Shown here piece by piece: positions 24,744 through 25,099 of a stretch of 25,099 nt of DNA. The stretch covers positions 1 to 25,099 of the forward strand of contig CAZRNU010000036.1 in assembly GCA_964601515.1 (NCBI GenBank), read 5' to 3'. The notes below the pieces were generated by a model, which saw nothing but the letters and a program-made list of their open reading frames with translations, did not search any database and had not been told where the DNA came from. The stretch comes from PWND01 sp964601515. Lineage in GTDB: Bacteria > Bacteroidota > Bacteroidia > Bacteroidales > UBA7960. The stretch's first letter is position 1; each line of letters starts with the position of its first letter. A program made the position numbers and the translations under genes.

Positions 24744-25099
24744 ATGAAGTTTAAAATAATTATTTGTGGTTTTCTAGTGATGTCTCTATTAAAAACATTT
24801 TCACAAGACAGATTGAATATTGGCACATCTACCCCTGAAATATTTTTTGGGGAATATAATCTTCATTCGTTTAGACAAATAATTGACCAAAATGGTTCAA
24901 CTTTAATAACGGGTGGTTATAATGGAACTATTATTTTTAATCTAGATTCTATTGTTAGCGGACCAATAAGAAGTAGTTTTTTAGGAGTCAGGGATAGCAT
25001 TGAAACATGGAAGTGGCTTAATAAAATAGAAGGCCCCGGCTATAACCAGATTAATACATCAATAGCAATTAATGATGGATGGATAGTTTCAGGGGTATT
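24744..25099 (+). CDS. Secreted protein, 5' part only (runs off window)
   Basis: An open frame begins at the ATG at 24744, 21 bases after the previous stop, and stays open to the window end (118 codons). It starts with a signal peptide (MKFKIIICGFLVMSLLKTFS, cut before Gln21), then beta-rich sequence with SFRQIIDQNGSTLITGGYNG and SIAINDGWIVSGV, a pattern like repeat-propeller proteins that report on values. It is likely exported and perhaps attached by the type IX secretion system, but the C-terminus that would show this is missing. Close spacing suggests co-transcription with the YD/RHS-like gene and a shared surface role. Confidence 0.75.
   Translation, partial: MKFKIIICGFLVMSLLKTFSQDRLNIGTSTPEIFFGEYNLHSFRQIIDQNGSTLITGGYNGTIIFNLDSIVSGPIRSSFLGVRDSIETWKWLNKIEGPGYNQINTSIAINDGWIVSGV

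Overview
The window looks like a chromosomal segment of an AT-rich member of the Bacteroidota, most likely a Bacteroidales-type anaerobe or environmental relative. The evidence is the Bacteroidota-type promoter core (TAnnTTTG) upstream of several genes, the weak Shine-Dalgarno sequences, secreted proteins with short signal peptides ending in a Ser-Gln junction, a peptidase-propeller-barrel outer-membrane protein, a small MSFAGHV-type protein and an RHS-like protein of the type seen in that phylum. No rRNA, tRNA, CRISPR array, insertion sequence or phage gene was seen. A run of 10 N at 20611-20620 is an assembly gap, so linkage across it depends on the scaffolding.

Layout, left to right. 1-166 is intergenic with short repeats. 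167-1558 is dihydrolipoyl dehydrogenase. 1577-9784 is a surface-polysaccharide block, all on the + strand: asparagine-synthase-like amidotransferase, family 4 glycosyltransferase, Wza-type export lipoprotein, Wzc-type tyrosine autokinase, RmlC-type sugar epimerase, and a WecA/TagO-type polyprenyl-phosphate sugar-phosphate transferase. The last four follow one promoter and are tightly spaced, so they probably form one operon. The block has initiation, glycosyl transfer, precursor modification and export control, but no flippase, polymerase or other dTDP-rhamnose genes here.

9781-14328 is on the - strand: panB (pantothenate synthesis), an RluA-family pseudouridine synthase, and a large outer-membrane protein that joins a zinc-peptidase-like domain, a TolB-like propeller and a C-terminal beta barrel. 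A 318-base divergent promoter region separates panB from a lipoprotein gene (14647-15783). That gene converges through a bidirectional terminator on a secreted Ntn-hydrolase (choloylglycine hydrolase/C59-like) fused to DUF2141 (15835-17274). A second divergent promoter pair precedes an AddB-like helicase-nuclease subunit (start best placed at 17368, end 20214). A small tail-anchored protein and the C-terminal end of a sugar-nucleotidyltransferase-like gene lie on the - strand up to the gap.

After the gap come about 400 bases without a gene, a 1233-residue secreted YD/RHS-like protein, and the start of another secreted protein that runs off the window.

The most unusual non-coding feature is a set of 7- and 8-base tandem arrays between genes. 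Two of them have the spacing of G-quadruplex motifs. One supplies the stop codon of the glycosyltransferase, and one lies just upstream of the pseudouridine synthase start.
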